Shown here: positions 21,335-30,659 of the stretch, piece by piece
Numbering within the stretch: the first letter of the stretch is position 1
Layout: each line of letters begins with the position of its first letter
IMG/VR virus record: IMGVR_UViG_3300009788_000091
Coordinates: 1 to 64,000 of that record
Source: a virus
Reading direction: 5' to 3' (one strand)
Length of the DNA stretch: 64,000 bases
Notes under the pieces: model-generated
Told to the model about the DNA's origin: nothing
Seen by the model: only the letters and a program-made list of their open reading frames with translations
Databases searched by the model: none
Translations under genes and position numbers: made by a program

Positions 21335-21992
21335 CAGTTAATTCCTTACGTGACGTTCGTGCTAAATCACTATAAGCACGAATTATAATTTTATCATTTT
21401 GTTTTACATCTATAATTGTATGGTTTGTTTTTTCTTGATTAAAAACTTCTTCATTATTTTTATGTATAATTAATTGTCTGGTAAATCGACTGGATAAAAT
21501 TTCTAAATCTCCATCTGAATTAATAATAGTTCCAATTTCTCCTAATTTTTGGAAATTTAATTCGGATATTCTTAAATGAATTGAACCTAAAATAGATGCT
21601 CGTTGTGGTGCCATTAGATCACTAAACATTACAATTCCGATATCGCAATCATCTTGCATCGTTAAATTTTCTAAAGTAAATTCAAGATTAGCTCCATTTA
21701 CGTATGGTTTTGTAATTTCTCGATTACAAGAAATCATAGTTACTTCACCATTACCAGTATCAGTTATAATTTTAAATTGGAAAGTTTGACTTGTTTTTCG
21801 GAAGATTGTACATCCACCTTTTTCACCTTCAAGTGTTACACACAATTTATTATCAATTAAAATTTCAGCTTCTTTAGTATTAGTTTCAAATGCTGAAAGA
21901 AATTCTTGTGATTGACTATCATCTGCATATTGTGTCTCAGGACAACCACCCATTAAGAAAATTGAAAATAAAATTAAATAGATAATTTTCAT
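21321..21992 (-). CDS. Putative lipoprotein of the lysis operon
   Basis: The 223-residue protein begins MKIIYLILFSIFLMGGC; the Cys at 17 after MGG is a plausible though atypical lipobox. The mature part is beta-rich with further cysteines (KLCVTLEGEKGGC, MISCNREI, DDCDIGI) and looks like one or two Ig-like or jelly-roll domains. It follows the holin gene with an ATGA overlap. An outer-membrane lipoprotein here could be the partner of the coiled-coil membrane proteins downstream. It is larger than usual outer spanins, so other roles such as superinfection exclusion are possible. Confidence 0.6.
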   Translation of the reverse strand: MKIIYLILFSIFLMGGCPETQYADDSQSQEFLSAFETNTKEAEILIDNKLCVTLEGEKGGCTIFRKTSQTFQFKIITDTGNGEVTMISCNREITKPYVNGANLEFTLENLTMQDDCDIGIVMFSDLMAPQRASILGSIHLRISELNFQKLGEIGTIINSDGDLEILSSRFTRQLIIHKNNEEVFNQEKTNHTIIDVKQNDKIIIRAYSDLARTSRKELTVGLE

Positions 21993-22438
21993 TTTTTTAC
22001 TTTTTCCTCACCAAAAATTTTCAATAATTTTACTAATTTTATTGGAACAGGAAAGCCCATTTGACTAAGATTTTCCATTATTGAAAGTGCTTCAGTTATA
22101 ACTAAAAATGATTCAATAATTGTTGCAGCAAAAGGAATAGGAACTGACTTATCTACTAATCGTCCTGTAAGAATTAATATAAAATAGACTGAGCATTTTA
22201 TGACAACTCTAAAAAAGATTCCACTTGATAAATTTTCATTTTTACATGCTTTACAAAAACCAGTAACTGTATCAAATAAAATTAAAATATAAACAGCGAT
22301 TAATACATGAATATCTGTAAACAACCAACTATAACTACAAACCACCATCGACCAGGCAGCTTTACTTAATTTAAATTGAGCAATATTGAGCAAGATATTT
22401 TTGCATGAACTGATAGTTAATTCGTTAGCATGTGTCAT
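21989..22438 (-). CDS. Holin (phage_holin_4 / TcdE-like)
   Basis: The 149-residue protein has three or four hydrophobic segments, with the family-type central LIAVYILILFDTVTGFCKAC followed by LSSGIFFRVVIKCSVYFILI. These correspond to the D-x-x-T-G and K-x-x-Y pattern of the phage_holin_4 family. It would form lesions in the inner membrane and time endolysin release. It is the first gene of an overlapping five-gene minus-strand chain, placed after a terminator, so it may have its own promoter or use readthrough. Confidence 0.8.
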   Translation of the reverse strand: MTHANELTISSCKNILLNIAQFKLSKAAWSMVVCSYSWLFTDIHVLIAVYILILFDTVTGFCKACKNENLSSGIFFRVVIKCSVYFILILTGRLVDKSVPIPFAATIIESFLVITEALSIMENLSQMGFPVPIKLVKLLKIFGEEKVKK

Positions 22439-22455
22439 TTTTATTATTCATAAAA

Positions 22456-22486
22456 AGAGGAAGCTACTTTAAAAATAACTTCCTCT
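22456..22486 (-). terminator. Intrinsic terminator before the lysis cassette
   Basis: AGAGGAAG (22456-22463) and CTTCCTCT (22479-22486) form an 8-bp stem with a 15-base loop. On the minus strand TTTTT follows. It ends the transcript of the 22501-22875 gene. Confidence 0.85.
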
Positions 22487-22500
22487 CAAAATAATATTAA

Positions 22501-22875
22501 TTAACTTGCGGGTGCTGCTTCTGGAGCTGGTACTTCAAGTTCAGGACCACGAACTGCCAAATAAACATCATGAAGGGCTAGAACTGCTCTTAATGACTTT
22601 TCAATCACTTCTTCAACTTGATCATTTTCAATATCAAGTTCACTTTCTACATAGTCCATAAGTTCTTTAGATTCAGCCTCGTCCATATCTTTCATTTCTT
22701 TAGGTACAAGACTAATATCACTAAATGCTGGACCAGCAGCAGTAAAAGCTGGAACGAGATGCACAAGATCCGCTACTTCCATTTTGTCATCAGACATAGC
22801 CCGATCAACTGCTTCACCGAGTTCAACACCAAATTTAACTACTTCTTTTGTTTCTTTAATTCCATATTGTCCCAT
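22501..22875 (-). CDS. Acidic probable structural protein
   Basis: The 124-residue acidic helical protein starts MGQYGIKETKEVVKFGVELGE and ends in a Pro/Ala/Glu-rich tail. No family is recognised. It is a single-gene unit: a TGTAAAACA/TGTTATACT double box lies 23 bp upstream, a good ribosome binding site (AAAGGAG) precedes the ATG and a strong terminator follows. That isolation suggests high, independent expression, as for virion or abundant late proteins. Confidence 0.65.
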   Translation of the reverse strand: MGQYGIKETKEVVKFGVELGEAVDRAMSDDKMEVADLVHLVPAFTAAGPAFSDISLVPKEMKDMDEAESKELMDYVESELDIENDQVEEVIEKSLRAVLALHDVYLAVRGPELEVPAPEAAPAS

Positions 22876-22897
22876 TTTGATCTCCTTTCAAATATTC

Positions 22898-22916
22898 TGT
22901 AAAACAATGTTATACT
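22898..22916. promoter_or_regulatory. Double 9-mer box upstream of the 22501-22875 gene
   Basis: TGTAAAACA (22898-22906) and TGTTATACT (22908-22916) are spaced 10 bp apart. It is one of the dispersed TGTTATACA-family boxes found at late gene boundaries; here the orientation is opposite to that at 45157-45175. Confidence 0.55.
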
Positions 22917-22939
22917 AATTTGATTAAAAAATATAGTTC

Positions 22940-23770
22940 TCAATAAATAACGCCTTGCGCTAATTTAATCATTGGATTTTCTGGATTTCTACCCCCAAAA
23001 TACACTGTAATAACAGTTTCAATTCCTTTTCCATCGGTTGATTTTTTTAACATCCATACCCAAAAATACCTAAATGTTCGAACAATTGAATACATCCATT
23101 TGTATTGTTTTTTCATTTTATTTTTTTCTTCTGTCAATTCAATTGCTTTTAATCTAATCCAAGTTAAAAGGGCCTCACTTGTCATTTTACCTTGTTTTAT
23201 GTTTTTATGTTGAAAACTATTAAAAATAATTCCACCAACTAACCAAATATATTCCCAAATAGTAGGTGCATAATTAACACACATTTTATAAAATGCGACA
23301 TCACTTCCTTGTTTCCATCTTTTAATATTATATTTATTAAGACTTACATTATTAAAATTGAACCCATTTTCTAAACCATAAAAAACAATATCAAGTTTAA
23401 AATCAGAATCAATTAAAACACTACCTGAACAAATTGCGGCATAATTATCTAAAGCTTCGGGATTATCATCTCTGCCTGGATTTCGATTATAAAGCCCTTT
23501 TATTGGTTTTCCATTTTTTATTCGTTGAAGATCAAATATGCTATTATAAAATTCATATTTATCTTCATTTGTTAAAAGATCATGATGTTTTAATAACCAA
23601 ATAAAATAACATTTACCCAAAATTCCATTATCATTTGCGGCTGTTTTTCTTGTAAAACCTGGAAATGGTGGACGATCACCACGGTAATCTAATAAAGAAA
23701 GACCATCTTCAGCAACCCAATTGTTAGAATATTCTTCTTTTAATTGGATTGTTTCAGTTTTATCAATCAT
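22940..23770 (-). CDS. Fibre-locus protein of unknown function
   Basis: The 276-residue protein is rich in aromatics and mostly helical. It contains RGDRPPFPGFTRKTAANDNG near the N-terminus and YNRNPGRDDNPEALDNYAAI in the middle. I recognise the type as a phage protein often found beside fibres but cannot name a function. There is no signal peptide or clear catalytic motif; the DDN...DNY segment could be an active or metal site. It lies 7 nt downstream of the exported fibre-like gene, so it may be its chaperone or modifying enzyme. Confidence 0.6.
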   Translation of the reverse strand: MIDKTETIQLKEEYSNNWVAEDGLSLLDYRGDRPPFPGFTRKTAANDNGILGKCYFIWLLKHHDLLTNEDKYEFYNSIFDLQRIKNGKPIKGLYNRNPGRDDNPEALDNYAAICSGSVLIDSDFKLDIVFYGLENGFNFNNVSLNKYNIKRWKQGSDVAFYKMCVNYAPTIWEYIWLVGGIIFNSFQHKNIKQGKMTSEALLTWIRLKAIELTEEKNKMKKQYKWMYSIVRTFRYFWVWMLKKSTDGKGIETVITVYFGGRNPENPMIKLAQGVIY

Positions 23771-23777
23771 AGATTAA

Positions 23778-25745
23778 TTATCTTGGTCCAATACACATAA
23801 ATTGAAATGGAGCATCAGCTTGAGCACCAGAACTACAAACAATTGTATCCACACCTACACTAGTTGCACTACTAGTAGTCGCTCGGCTACAAAAACCATT
23901 GGCGTCTAAAGTTATAAAACAATTTGGAGATGTGCTGAATGTTCCAGTGACAAGAGTAAAGGTCATACTTCCAACGGCGTCGTCTGAAGGATTGCCCACA
24001 ATCCAATCGCCATCTTCGCGTGAAACGGTTGGTGTTCCACTATTTGTTATAAATGCTGTAGCTACTTTAATGCCGCCGCTTGATGGGCTAGACAATTGAT
24101 TCAAGACGATAGTTTGTGGGACATGTCGGGTCACAGGAAATACTTCCCAATGAACGTCTTGCTGACCAAGAGTTGCTGTTCTGTTCACAATCACTCTGGA
24201 ATTCAAAAGTAAAGAAATAGCATCTTGTTCAAACATTAACCTAAGTGTCTTTTTCGCCACCAAATTAAAAGTGAACAAACCACATCGACGATGAGAAATT
24301 TTACCAGTGATTCGATTTCCAGCTCCAGGTTCAGTTGTTCTATGACCGCTTGGAATTCTTTCATTTCCTTCAGCTAATATAGTCTGAGCATTATTGGGAG
24401 TTTCAACAATTTGAAATGTAGTAAAGACACCACCAAAATTTGTAGCATTACCTACTTCAAACTCATGAGCGAATGAAACACAAGCTCGAAAAGTGCCCGC
24501 AAACGGCGGAGTAAATGAAATGGCATTTTGTTCGTCAGCGGCTGTGCATGTACTAGAAGTGCTTTCTGTGGTGCCCGCACATCCAATTAAAACAGGCGCA
24601 GAACCAGGATTGGTAACAAGATCCAAATTTGTAGTACCCATCCCTGTATAAGTTGTAACATCACTCGTTCCTAAAGAAATAATTGCACCTGGTCCACCAA
24701 TATTTGCATTAATATGCCAACCTTGATCTTTAGGTTGAATTACTTTTTGTGAACCAAGCGGGAATCGTTTTACAATCCACTGCATTTGCCCAGCAGTTCC
24801 GGTTGCAGTTGCGTTTTGTATGGTTAAATTTCCACTACTCACTTCACCAAAAATTTCAAGACTTTTTGGACCTTCTACAAGATGGTCGAAAGTTCCATGT
24901 AAGGCTATAACATCAAAATTAGATGCATCTTGATTTCCATAACTTCGTTTATCCAAATCAGCGCTAGCTGTGTTATCTCGTAAAGTATATGTGCTATCGG
25001 CGACAGCTACACTTAATGCAACAGTAAACATCACCTGTACATCATATGAACCTGGAGAAAGACTTGACCATTTCATTGTAGGCAAATCATCATCAGCAGT
25101 ATCAACAATCGCCTCTGCATCTGAATTAGCAACAACAATAGCTGGACATGCTGCTGTTGTAGGAAAAGCACCAGAAGATGTGCTTGTTCTAGTCCAAGAA
25201 CAACTTGCAGTGGCAGGATAATTAGCATTTGTAGCAATGGCAGACTGCGCGACTTTAGTTAATTCATTTAATCCAAGAAAAGTGGAATCCACTTTAATTT
25301 CAGCAGCATCTGCTGTTGCTAAAATTCTTAATGAAAGATTTCCAGTATTAGGACAAGTGAATGTGACTTCCGCATCCGTATAAACAGTAACAGGTGTTAA
25401 TACAACTTCGCGTAAAGCATTGGTTCCATCGTAAATTTGCAACTTAAGATTTGCATCACCCCCATTGTATTTCATGCTGACAACACAATCACGGTTATGT
25501 AATGATTTTGGAACCGCTACTAGATTGGATCTTAAAAAATCATTGTTTACAGCAGCGTCATATTTTCCAGCTGCCAATCCTTCCGCAAAGTCAGTCTTTT
25601 CAATTGAGAAAACACCGCCAGATCGAATCCATCTAAAACCTGCTTGTTCAAAACCTGGATTTACAATTTGATTAACTGGGTTTTGTGCAAATGCACTGTT
25701 TCCAATTAAAAAAACCAAAGTTAATAAAAATTTAAATGTTTTCAT
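23778..25745 (-). CDS. Fibre-like beta protein with a Sec signal peptide
   Basis: The 655-residue protein begins with a clear signal peptide (MKTFKFLLTLVFLIGNSAFA, cleavage before QNP). A jelly-roll carbohydrate-binding-like domain follows (NPGFEQAGFRW...), then Ser/Thr/Ala-rich beta domains, and a C-terminal region with PNCFITLDANGFCSR. The mature protein looks like a secreted adhesin, yet it is encoded within the tail-fibre genes with the same strong AAAGGGG ribosome binding site. Either the phage exports a surface-binding protein from the host or the signal is retained on a host-derived fibre domain. Function is inferred from composition and location. Confidence 0.65.
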   Translation of the reverse strand: MKTFKFLLTLVFLIGNSAFAQNPVNQIVNPGFEQAGFRWIRSGGVFSIEKTDFAEGLAAGKYDAAVNNDFLRSNLVAVPKSLHNRDCVVSMKYNGGDANLKLQIYDGTNALREVVLTPVTVYTDAEVTFTCPNTGNLSLRILATADAAEIKVDSTFLGLNELTKVAQSAIATNANYPATASCSWTRTSTSSGAFPTTAACPAIVVANSDAEAIVDTADDDLPTMKWSSLSPGSYDVQVMFTVALSVAVADSTYTLRDNTASADLDKRSYGNQDASNFDVIALHGTFDHLVEGPKSLEIFGEVSSGNLTIQNATATGTAGQMQWIVKRFPLGSQKVIQPKDQGWHINANIGGPGAIISLGTSDVTTYTGMGTTNLDLVTNPGSAPVLIGCAGTTESTSSTCTAADEQNAISFTPPFAGTFRACVSFAHEFEVGNATNFGGVFTTFQIVETPNNAQTILAEGNERIPSGHRTTEPGAGNRITGKISHRRCGLFTFNLVAKKTLRLMFEQDAISLLLNSRVIVNRTATLGQQDVHWEVFPVTRHVPQTIVLNQLSSPSSGGIKVATAFITNSGTPTVSREDGDWIVGNPSDDAVGSMTFTLVTGTFSTSPNCFITLDANGFCSRATTSSATSVGVDTIVCSSGAQADAPFQFMCIGPR

Positions 25746-25758
25746 GTTCTACCCCTTT

Positions 25759-26457
25759 TTATGCACTAAATGATGGTATGAAACTGTCTCTTAATACTCT
25801 GGCTTCTCCAACAGAAGAAACACTTTCATTTCCAAAGTCCCTAAAAATCTTTACCAATAATATATTACCAGGAGCCACTGCAACTGCATTAATTTCACCT
25901 GATCCATCTGTTAAATCAATATCCCCAATTGCTTTTACTTCCAAAGAACTTGCTGGAACGGTTGTTTCTGCGTTTATACTCGTATGGGTGTCTGATAATG
26001 ATCCCAATTGACTTGTACCTGGTTGAATCAATGTAGTGACAGCTCTTACTAAAACATTGTTTGCTGTTGGTACAATTCCATAAACCCCATTTTTTAAATT
26101 AATTTGATCTCCAGCAACATAAGTTAATGGTACATTTGCAATTGCAAAAGCATTTACAGCATCTAATTCATTTAATAAAAAACTACGCACACCTTGAGCA
26201 TCTACATCTTCTGGTGCCTGATCGACTGCTCCAAGATAAAAAACAAAACTTCCAGCACTTCCACCACCACCTAAACGAATAAATTCAGGAACAGTACTTT
26301 TAACAATCCAATAAGTATTATTATCAGTTTGTTTTACAATTTTTCCTATATCGGCAGTTACATATGTTGCGCCTATTCTTGCAGCTGTATTAGCAAATGC
26401 AAACGCATGAAATTGATGGATGTTAGCCAGTACTAAATCTTTATGTAAATTACTCAT
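25759..26457 (-). CDS. Tail-fibre-associated structural protein
   Basis: The 232-residue protein starts with LHKDLVLANIHQFHAFAFAN, followed by IGKIVKQTDNNTYWIV, a short beta unit found in phage fibre and baseplate-linked proteins that display multiple domains. A linker-rich central part and a beta-rich C-terminal half (SSLEVKAIGDIDLTDGSG) follow. It lies between two fibre genes with AAGGGG before the start. Likely part of the distal fibre or its attachment; no enzyme motif is seen. Confidence 0.6.
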   Translation of the reverse strand: MSNLHKDLVLANIHQFHAFAFANTAARIGATYVTADIGKIVKQTDNNTYWIVKSTVPEFIRLGGGGSAGSFVFYLGAVDQAPEDVDAQGVRSFLLNELDAVNAFAIANVPLTYVAGDQINLKNGVYGIVPTANNVLVRAVTTLIQPGTSQLGSLSDTHTSINAETTVPASSLEVKAIGDIDLTDGSGEINAVAVAPGNILLVKIFRDFGNESVSSVGEARVLRDSFIPSFSA

Positions 26458-26467
26458 TTTCGTCCCC

Positions 26468-28576
26468 TTATACTTTAAATATAATATCGCCTAAATTGTC
26501 AACAATAATACCACCAGTGTCAGCATCTAAAATCAAATTAGAAACTGATTCACCCGTTGCTGCACCTGCTTCGCCAGCAAATGGTAATCGAGTAAAGTTT
26601 GATTCAGAAATATTTCTAATTGCAGTTACGCTTACACCAGAATCATTTTGAACTGCAACAACTGCTGCTGCAATTGCTGCACTAGATAATAATGGATTTG
26701 GTGCAGCAGATTGTGTAGCACCGAAACCTGTAGCTGGTATAATTAAAAGAGTATCATCAGTTAGTAAATTTATACTATATTTAATCCATTCATCAGGATT
26801 TGCTGTAAAATCAGTTGGAGTAAAATTAGCCCCACCTGTTACAACACCTGTTTCAAAATTAATTAAACCGCCGGTAAAACCAGAAATTATTGTTCCAAAT
26901 GGTAATGTAAAAACACTTCCATCAGCAGCGGTTATACTTGATCCAGCAACATTGACAATTGTGTCATTTGGACTATTTGGAGTAATTTTAAGTAATTTTC
27001 GAGCTAAACTTTCATCGTGAACTTCATTTAAACTAGCATCTACTGTTAATGCATTTCCTAAAATATCAGAATAAACCGTTTTTGCAGCTGTAAGAAGATC
27101 TCGTGTAGCATTTCCATCTCCAAATTCATTTATAAACCAAAGAAGTGTTGCACCAGCATTTTTTGTAATACTCCAAGTTTCACCAGCTTGATCATTATCA
27201 CTATCTAAATCCACACTAAGAGTTGGATCATTTGTAAATAAAGTATTGAAAAATTGAATTTGACCATCTTCTTGAATTTTAAAAATAAGATTCGCAAGTA
27301 AAACTGAATTATTATAAAAATTATATGCGTGTCCTGCTCCATCATTATTCGCATCAATCAAAAAATCCATATCAGTTAATGATTGGAGAACAGAATTAAA
27401 AGTAACTGTATCAGTAGCAATGTCATCACCAAAAGTTGAGCTGCCTTCTACAACTATAGTTGATTGAAACACAGTTGCTACTGCTGAAATATTTTGAAAA
27501 TATGCATTTCCATGAGCGTCAATAAATGCAATGGGTGTTCCACCACTATCAAGAATTCGCCATTTAATTCCTTGAATTCCACTTCCACCACCTGATGGGA
27601 AAAGTGTATGTGAAGCTGGTACATCAGGAGTATCTTCATCACTAGCATTAACTTGGGTAGCGAGTTGTACACCCGTTACAGTCTGTTTTGTAGTGATGGT
27701 GTCTGGATTAATGTCAGAATGAATTCCAGTTGTAATGTCATGTTCAACACCAAAAAAAGCACCTAATGCACCAATTGGAACACTTAAATTATTTACATCA
27801 GTTTGATTAAAACCTGTTGGGCTACTTCCTAGACCAATACCAGTTACTATTCCTAAAAATAAAATATTACTATCAAGTCTTAAATCAGTATTTCTTTTAA
27901 CAGTAGGCCCAATTAAAAAAACTTGATAATCAGAAGCAGTCGTTGAAATACTTCCAACAATTTGGCCTAATGCAGTTGTTGTTTCGATTTTATTATTTGA
28001 ACCATCCCAAAGAACAGTTAAATCTTCAAATAATTGCGCCTCACTTTTAGGATCTTTTAACCAAATTCTTACTTTTCTTCCAGCATTACTAACACCAGCT
28101 TCAGTAACGCTATCAACAATAACTGTAAGAGTTTCATCACCATCATCAACAACTGAATCAGGATCAGCCAATTCACCTATTGCTTCTTCTAAAAATGTAA
28201 ATTTAATTTTTCCAGTACGAACATTAATTTCACTTTCTCTTGGAACACGATTAAATCTTGCACCAATAAAATATGGAATTGCAGCTGTATTTTGAAAAGG
28301 AACGCTAGTGAAATTTAATGGATCAGGAATTAAAAGATTTCCTTGTGCGCCATCTGTGCCAGTCAAAGGAGTAAAAACTGTAAAGGTATCAATTACTGAT
28401 GAAGATAAAAGTGTAGTCGTTGCAATGTCAGGAGAAAAAACTCCATTAATTGGGTAAACTATTCCAAATAAATCTTTAGTTAGTTGTTCGAGATAATCAA
28501 AAAAATTGGTAGTGATCTCTTGTTGTGCTAGAAATTTTTTAAGAAAAATATCTACTTTTCTATCACTTGTCGCCAT
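26468..28576 (-). CDS. Long tail fibre protein
   Basis: The 702-residue protein begins with a helical attachment segment (FLKKFLAQQEITTNFFDYLE), continues as an extended beta-rich Thr/Ser/Asn-rich shaft, and ends with repeated Gly/Thr segments. The middle contains IKWRILDSGGTPIAFIDAHG and AYFQNISAV, typical of beta-helical fibre shafts. It follows the baseplate gpI-like gene, the usual location of fibres. The double 9-mer box lies 19 bp before the start, so it may head its own fibre transcript. Confidence 0.8.
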   Translation of the reverse strand: MATSDRKVDIFLKKFLAQQEITTNFFDYLEQLTKDLFGIVYPINGVFSPDIATTTLLSSSVIDTFTVFTPLTGTDGAQGNLLIPDPLNFTSVPFQNTAAIPYFIGARFNRVPRESEINVRTGKIKFTFLEEAIGELADPDSVVDDGDETLTVIVDSVTEAGVSNAGRKVRIWLKDPKSEAQLFEDLTVLWDGSNNKIETTTALGQIVGSISTTASDYQVFLIGPTVKRNTDLRLDSNILFLGIVTGIGLGSSPTGFNQTDVNNLSVPIGALGAFFGVEHDITTGIHSDINPDTITTKQTVTGVQLATQVNASDEDTPDVPASHTLFPSGGGSGIQGIKWRILDSGGTPIAFIDAHGNAYFQNISAVATVFQSTIVVEGSSTFGDDIATDTVTFNSVLQSLTDMDFLIDANNDGAGHAYNFYNNSVLLANLIFKIQEDGQIQFFNTLFTNDPTLSVDLDSDNDQAGETWSITKNAGATLLWFINEFGDGNATRDLLTAAKTVYSDILGNALTVDASLNEVHDESLARKLLKITPNSPNDTIVNVAGSSITAADGSVFTLPFGTIISGFTGGLINFETGVVTGGANFTPTDFTANPDEWIKYSINLLTDDTLLIIPATGFGATQSAAPNPLLSSAAIAAAVVAVQNDSGVSVTAIRNISESNFTRLPFAGEAGAATGESVSNLILDADTGGIIVDNLGDIIFKV

Positions 28577-28594
28577 CCAAAACCCCTTTAATTC

Positions 28595-28613
28595 AGTATA
28601 ACTTTGTCTAACA
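28595..28613. promoter_or_regulatory. Double 9-mer box upstream of the fibre genes
   Basis: AGTATAACT (28595-28603) and TGTCTAACA (28605-28613) with 10-bp period form a degenerate member of the dispersed box family. It lies in a 64-bp gap in an otherwise compact gene block. Confidence 0.45.
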
Positions 28614-28640
28614 CATTATGTAAATAAAAACACACCTTTA

Positions 28641-30485
28641 TCATAATGAAAACCCCGGTAAAACTTGTCTAACATCCAATGGTAATTGAAACATTTCTAT
28701 TTCACCAGTTTGCATTGTTGTAGTTGCATCAGTTTTCATACCAAAACGTCCTTTTTCAAACGAAGAATCAATGACTTTATGAATCACATTTGAATCAACA
28801 AATGTTTTAAGCAGCGTGTCATTAGTTAAAGGATTAAAGGTAGTTGTCACTGTAAAAATATAAGATGCTTCAGGTACAATATCAAATGATGTTGTTGCTC
28901 CAATTTGACTTGAAACTCCAACGACTGTTTTATGAAGTGAAACTGAAGCTGTAATAGTATTAATTCGATATTCATAAAAATTTAATGCATCTTGGAAAAA
29001 GAATAAAACAGAAAAAATACCACCAGCTGGATCAGTATCATTAGCTTTAACTTGTAAAACAATATCTTTAAAATCCGCATCACCTAAAACATCAGTAGCA
29101 ACAATAGTATTTGGTGATAATTCAAATTCATTTTCTAAATTAACAATTGCAGAACCGCTAATTATTTCAAATCTTCCTGATCCTTCTATAAAATCATCAA
29201 AAAATCTAATAAAAATTACATTCAATCGTTCAGATGACGGCCTCATTAAATTGAGAATTCTAAGCATCAAATTTTTATTTAAATCACCTTCATCAACAAT
29301 TCGAATGTCTGAAAAGAATTCATCTAATTGCCCTTCAATAAATTCTATAAAACCGGCAATTCGGGGGGTTAAAGTTCCACTAGTTACATCATAAACTGGA
29401 TTTGTGGCAATTCTAAAATTATCCATATCACCAAGATAATTTCCAGTAATGACTCCTGATCCACCGATAACAATCTTTTGAGTATTTGAAGGATCTCCTA
29501 ATCCTCCCAATGCGATTAATCCAGTTGATTCAGTTCCGCCATAATAAAGTCGAACCCCATTTGCTCGATCCATTACTAGAGCCAAATGTCTTGGAACACC
29601 ATCATCAATATTTGCAGCTGGAGTCAAAGATCCTGTAACACTTACAGACCCATCATTAATTTCAAAATTAATTGTATTTGTAGAACTATCAAATTCAATT
29701 TTGACCCCTTTTCCAGACCCGTCAACTTTATGAAATAAAGTTTTGCTTGATTGTAAAACAGTAGTTCTAATGAACATTTCAATGGTCAAATCACCTACAA
29801 AGTCGTATACGGCTGAATGATTTTGAGAGACAACTCCACCATTAAATTTAATATGTTTTGTGCTTCCCAATGGAAATCCAGACGCAGGATTATTAAAGAA
29901 AAATACATCTCCAGTTATCAAAGCATTATTTCTAAAAAAACTACTATCTTTTACATTATTTTCAAAACTCAATAAATCTATTACATCATTAACAGTATCT
30001 TGTTGTTGTTCAACACCTGGTACAGAAATAAACCAAGAATCCTCACCTAATTGTTCTTCACCAAATGCGGCTTCACCAACAATCATTCTAAAATCAAAAA
30101 AATTAAATATTCTAACTGATTTGCCTGTAAAAAGACGAACAATATTTTCATAGCCTTGTTCTGTACCTAATTGTTTCCATAATGCTACAGCAAGAGCTAT
30201 TAATTTTCTTAAATCATTTTCAGTTAAATCTTGAGTAATATTATTTAATTCTCTAGTAAAACCAACTTGGTCTTTTAAAAATTGTAATAAATCTGCTCTT
30301 GTTGTTGCAGGATCAAGAATTGTTTTAATTTCTTCAATTTTTTTCTGAATATCTTCAAAAATATTTTGTGGGCCAGTAAGAAATCTTTCAACAAAATTAT
30401 TACCTTGTTTTTGGTCAATTATCCGAATTGGACGATGGAGGAATTTAAAAATGTCATGTGCGAATTGTGGATCAATTTTACCCAT
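28641..30485 (-). CDS. Baseplate gpI-like tail protein with LamG-like insertion
   Basis: Residues 1-165 carry the P2 gpI/tail-protein-I pattern: FLKDQVGFTRELNNITQDLT, then a helix with ALWKQLGTEQGYENIVRLFT and FFDFRMIVGEAAFGEEQLG. Residues of about 205-375 form a concanavalin/LamG-like beta sandwich (DLTIEMFIRT...DDGVPRHLALVMD). The C-terminal part returns to a gpI-like helix region and a second beta domain. The protein joins the baseplate wedge to the fibre; the sandwich may bind host glycans. Its first 8 nt overlap the preceding mini zinc-ribbon gene. Confidence 0.85.
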   Translation of the reverse strand: MGKIDPQFAHDIFKFLHRPIRIIDQKQGNNFVERFLTGPQNIFEDIQKKIEEIKTILDPATTRADLLQFLKDQVGFTRELNNITQDLTENDLRKLIALAVALWKQLGTEQGYENIVRLFTGKSVRIFNFFDFRMIVGEAAFGEEQLGEDSWFISVPGVEQQQDTVNDVIDLLSFENNVKDSSFFRNNALITGDVFFFNNPASGFPLGSTKHIKFNGGVVSQNHSAVYDFVGDLTIEMFIRTTVLQSSKTLFHKVDGSGKGVKIEFDSSTNTINFEINDGSVSVTGSLTPAANIDDGVPRHLALVMDRANGVRLYYGGTESTGLIALGGLGDPSNTQKIVIGGSGVITGNYLGDMDNFRIATNPVYDVTSGTLTPRIAGFIEFIEGQLDEFFSDIRIVDEGDLNKNLMLRILNLMRPSSERLNVIFIRFFDDFIEGSGRFEIISGSAIVNLENEFELSPNTIVATDVLGDADFKDIVLQVKANDTDPAGGIFSVLFFFQDALNFYEYRINTITASVSLHKTVVGVSSQIGATTSFDIVPEASYIFTVTTTFNPLTNDTLLKTFVDSNVIHKVIDSSFEKGRFGMKTDATTTMQTGEIEMFQLPLDVRQVLPGFSL

Positions 30486-30645
30486 CTAAAGTTCCTTTTT
30501 GTAATAATAATGCACAATCATGACAATATAATTCCAATTCATCATCACCAAAAATATCAGCAGCAGGTGGAAAATATGCTAAAGATTCTTCACATTCTGC
30601 ACAACGAATTATCTCCCATGCTGTAATATTCCCATTTCCGCCCAT
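30478..30645 (-). CDS. 55-residue zinc-ribbon protein in the baseplate operon
   Basis: The frame from ATG 30645 to TAA 30478 encodes a protein with CAEC near residue 15, a Pro/Ala/Asp-rich loop, and CHDC near residue 41: two knuckles about 22 residues apart. AAGGAAAT precedes the start. The stop overlaps the gpI-like start (ATGGGTAA), so the gene is translationally coupled to baseplate genes. A baseplate-assembly factor or virion zinc protein is plausible. Nothing in the family is recognised. Confidence 0.65.
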   Translation of the reverse strand: MGGNGNITAWEIIRCAECEESLAYFPPAADIFGDDELELYCHDCALLLQKGTLDG

Positions 30646-30659
30646 TTAAATTATTTCCT

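Noticed and set aside
23778-28576. Diversity-generating retroelement acting on the fibre genes
   Set aside because: No reverse transcriptase gene or template repeat is found in the window.
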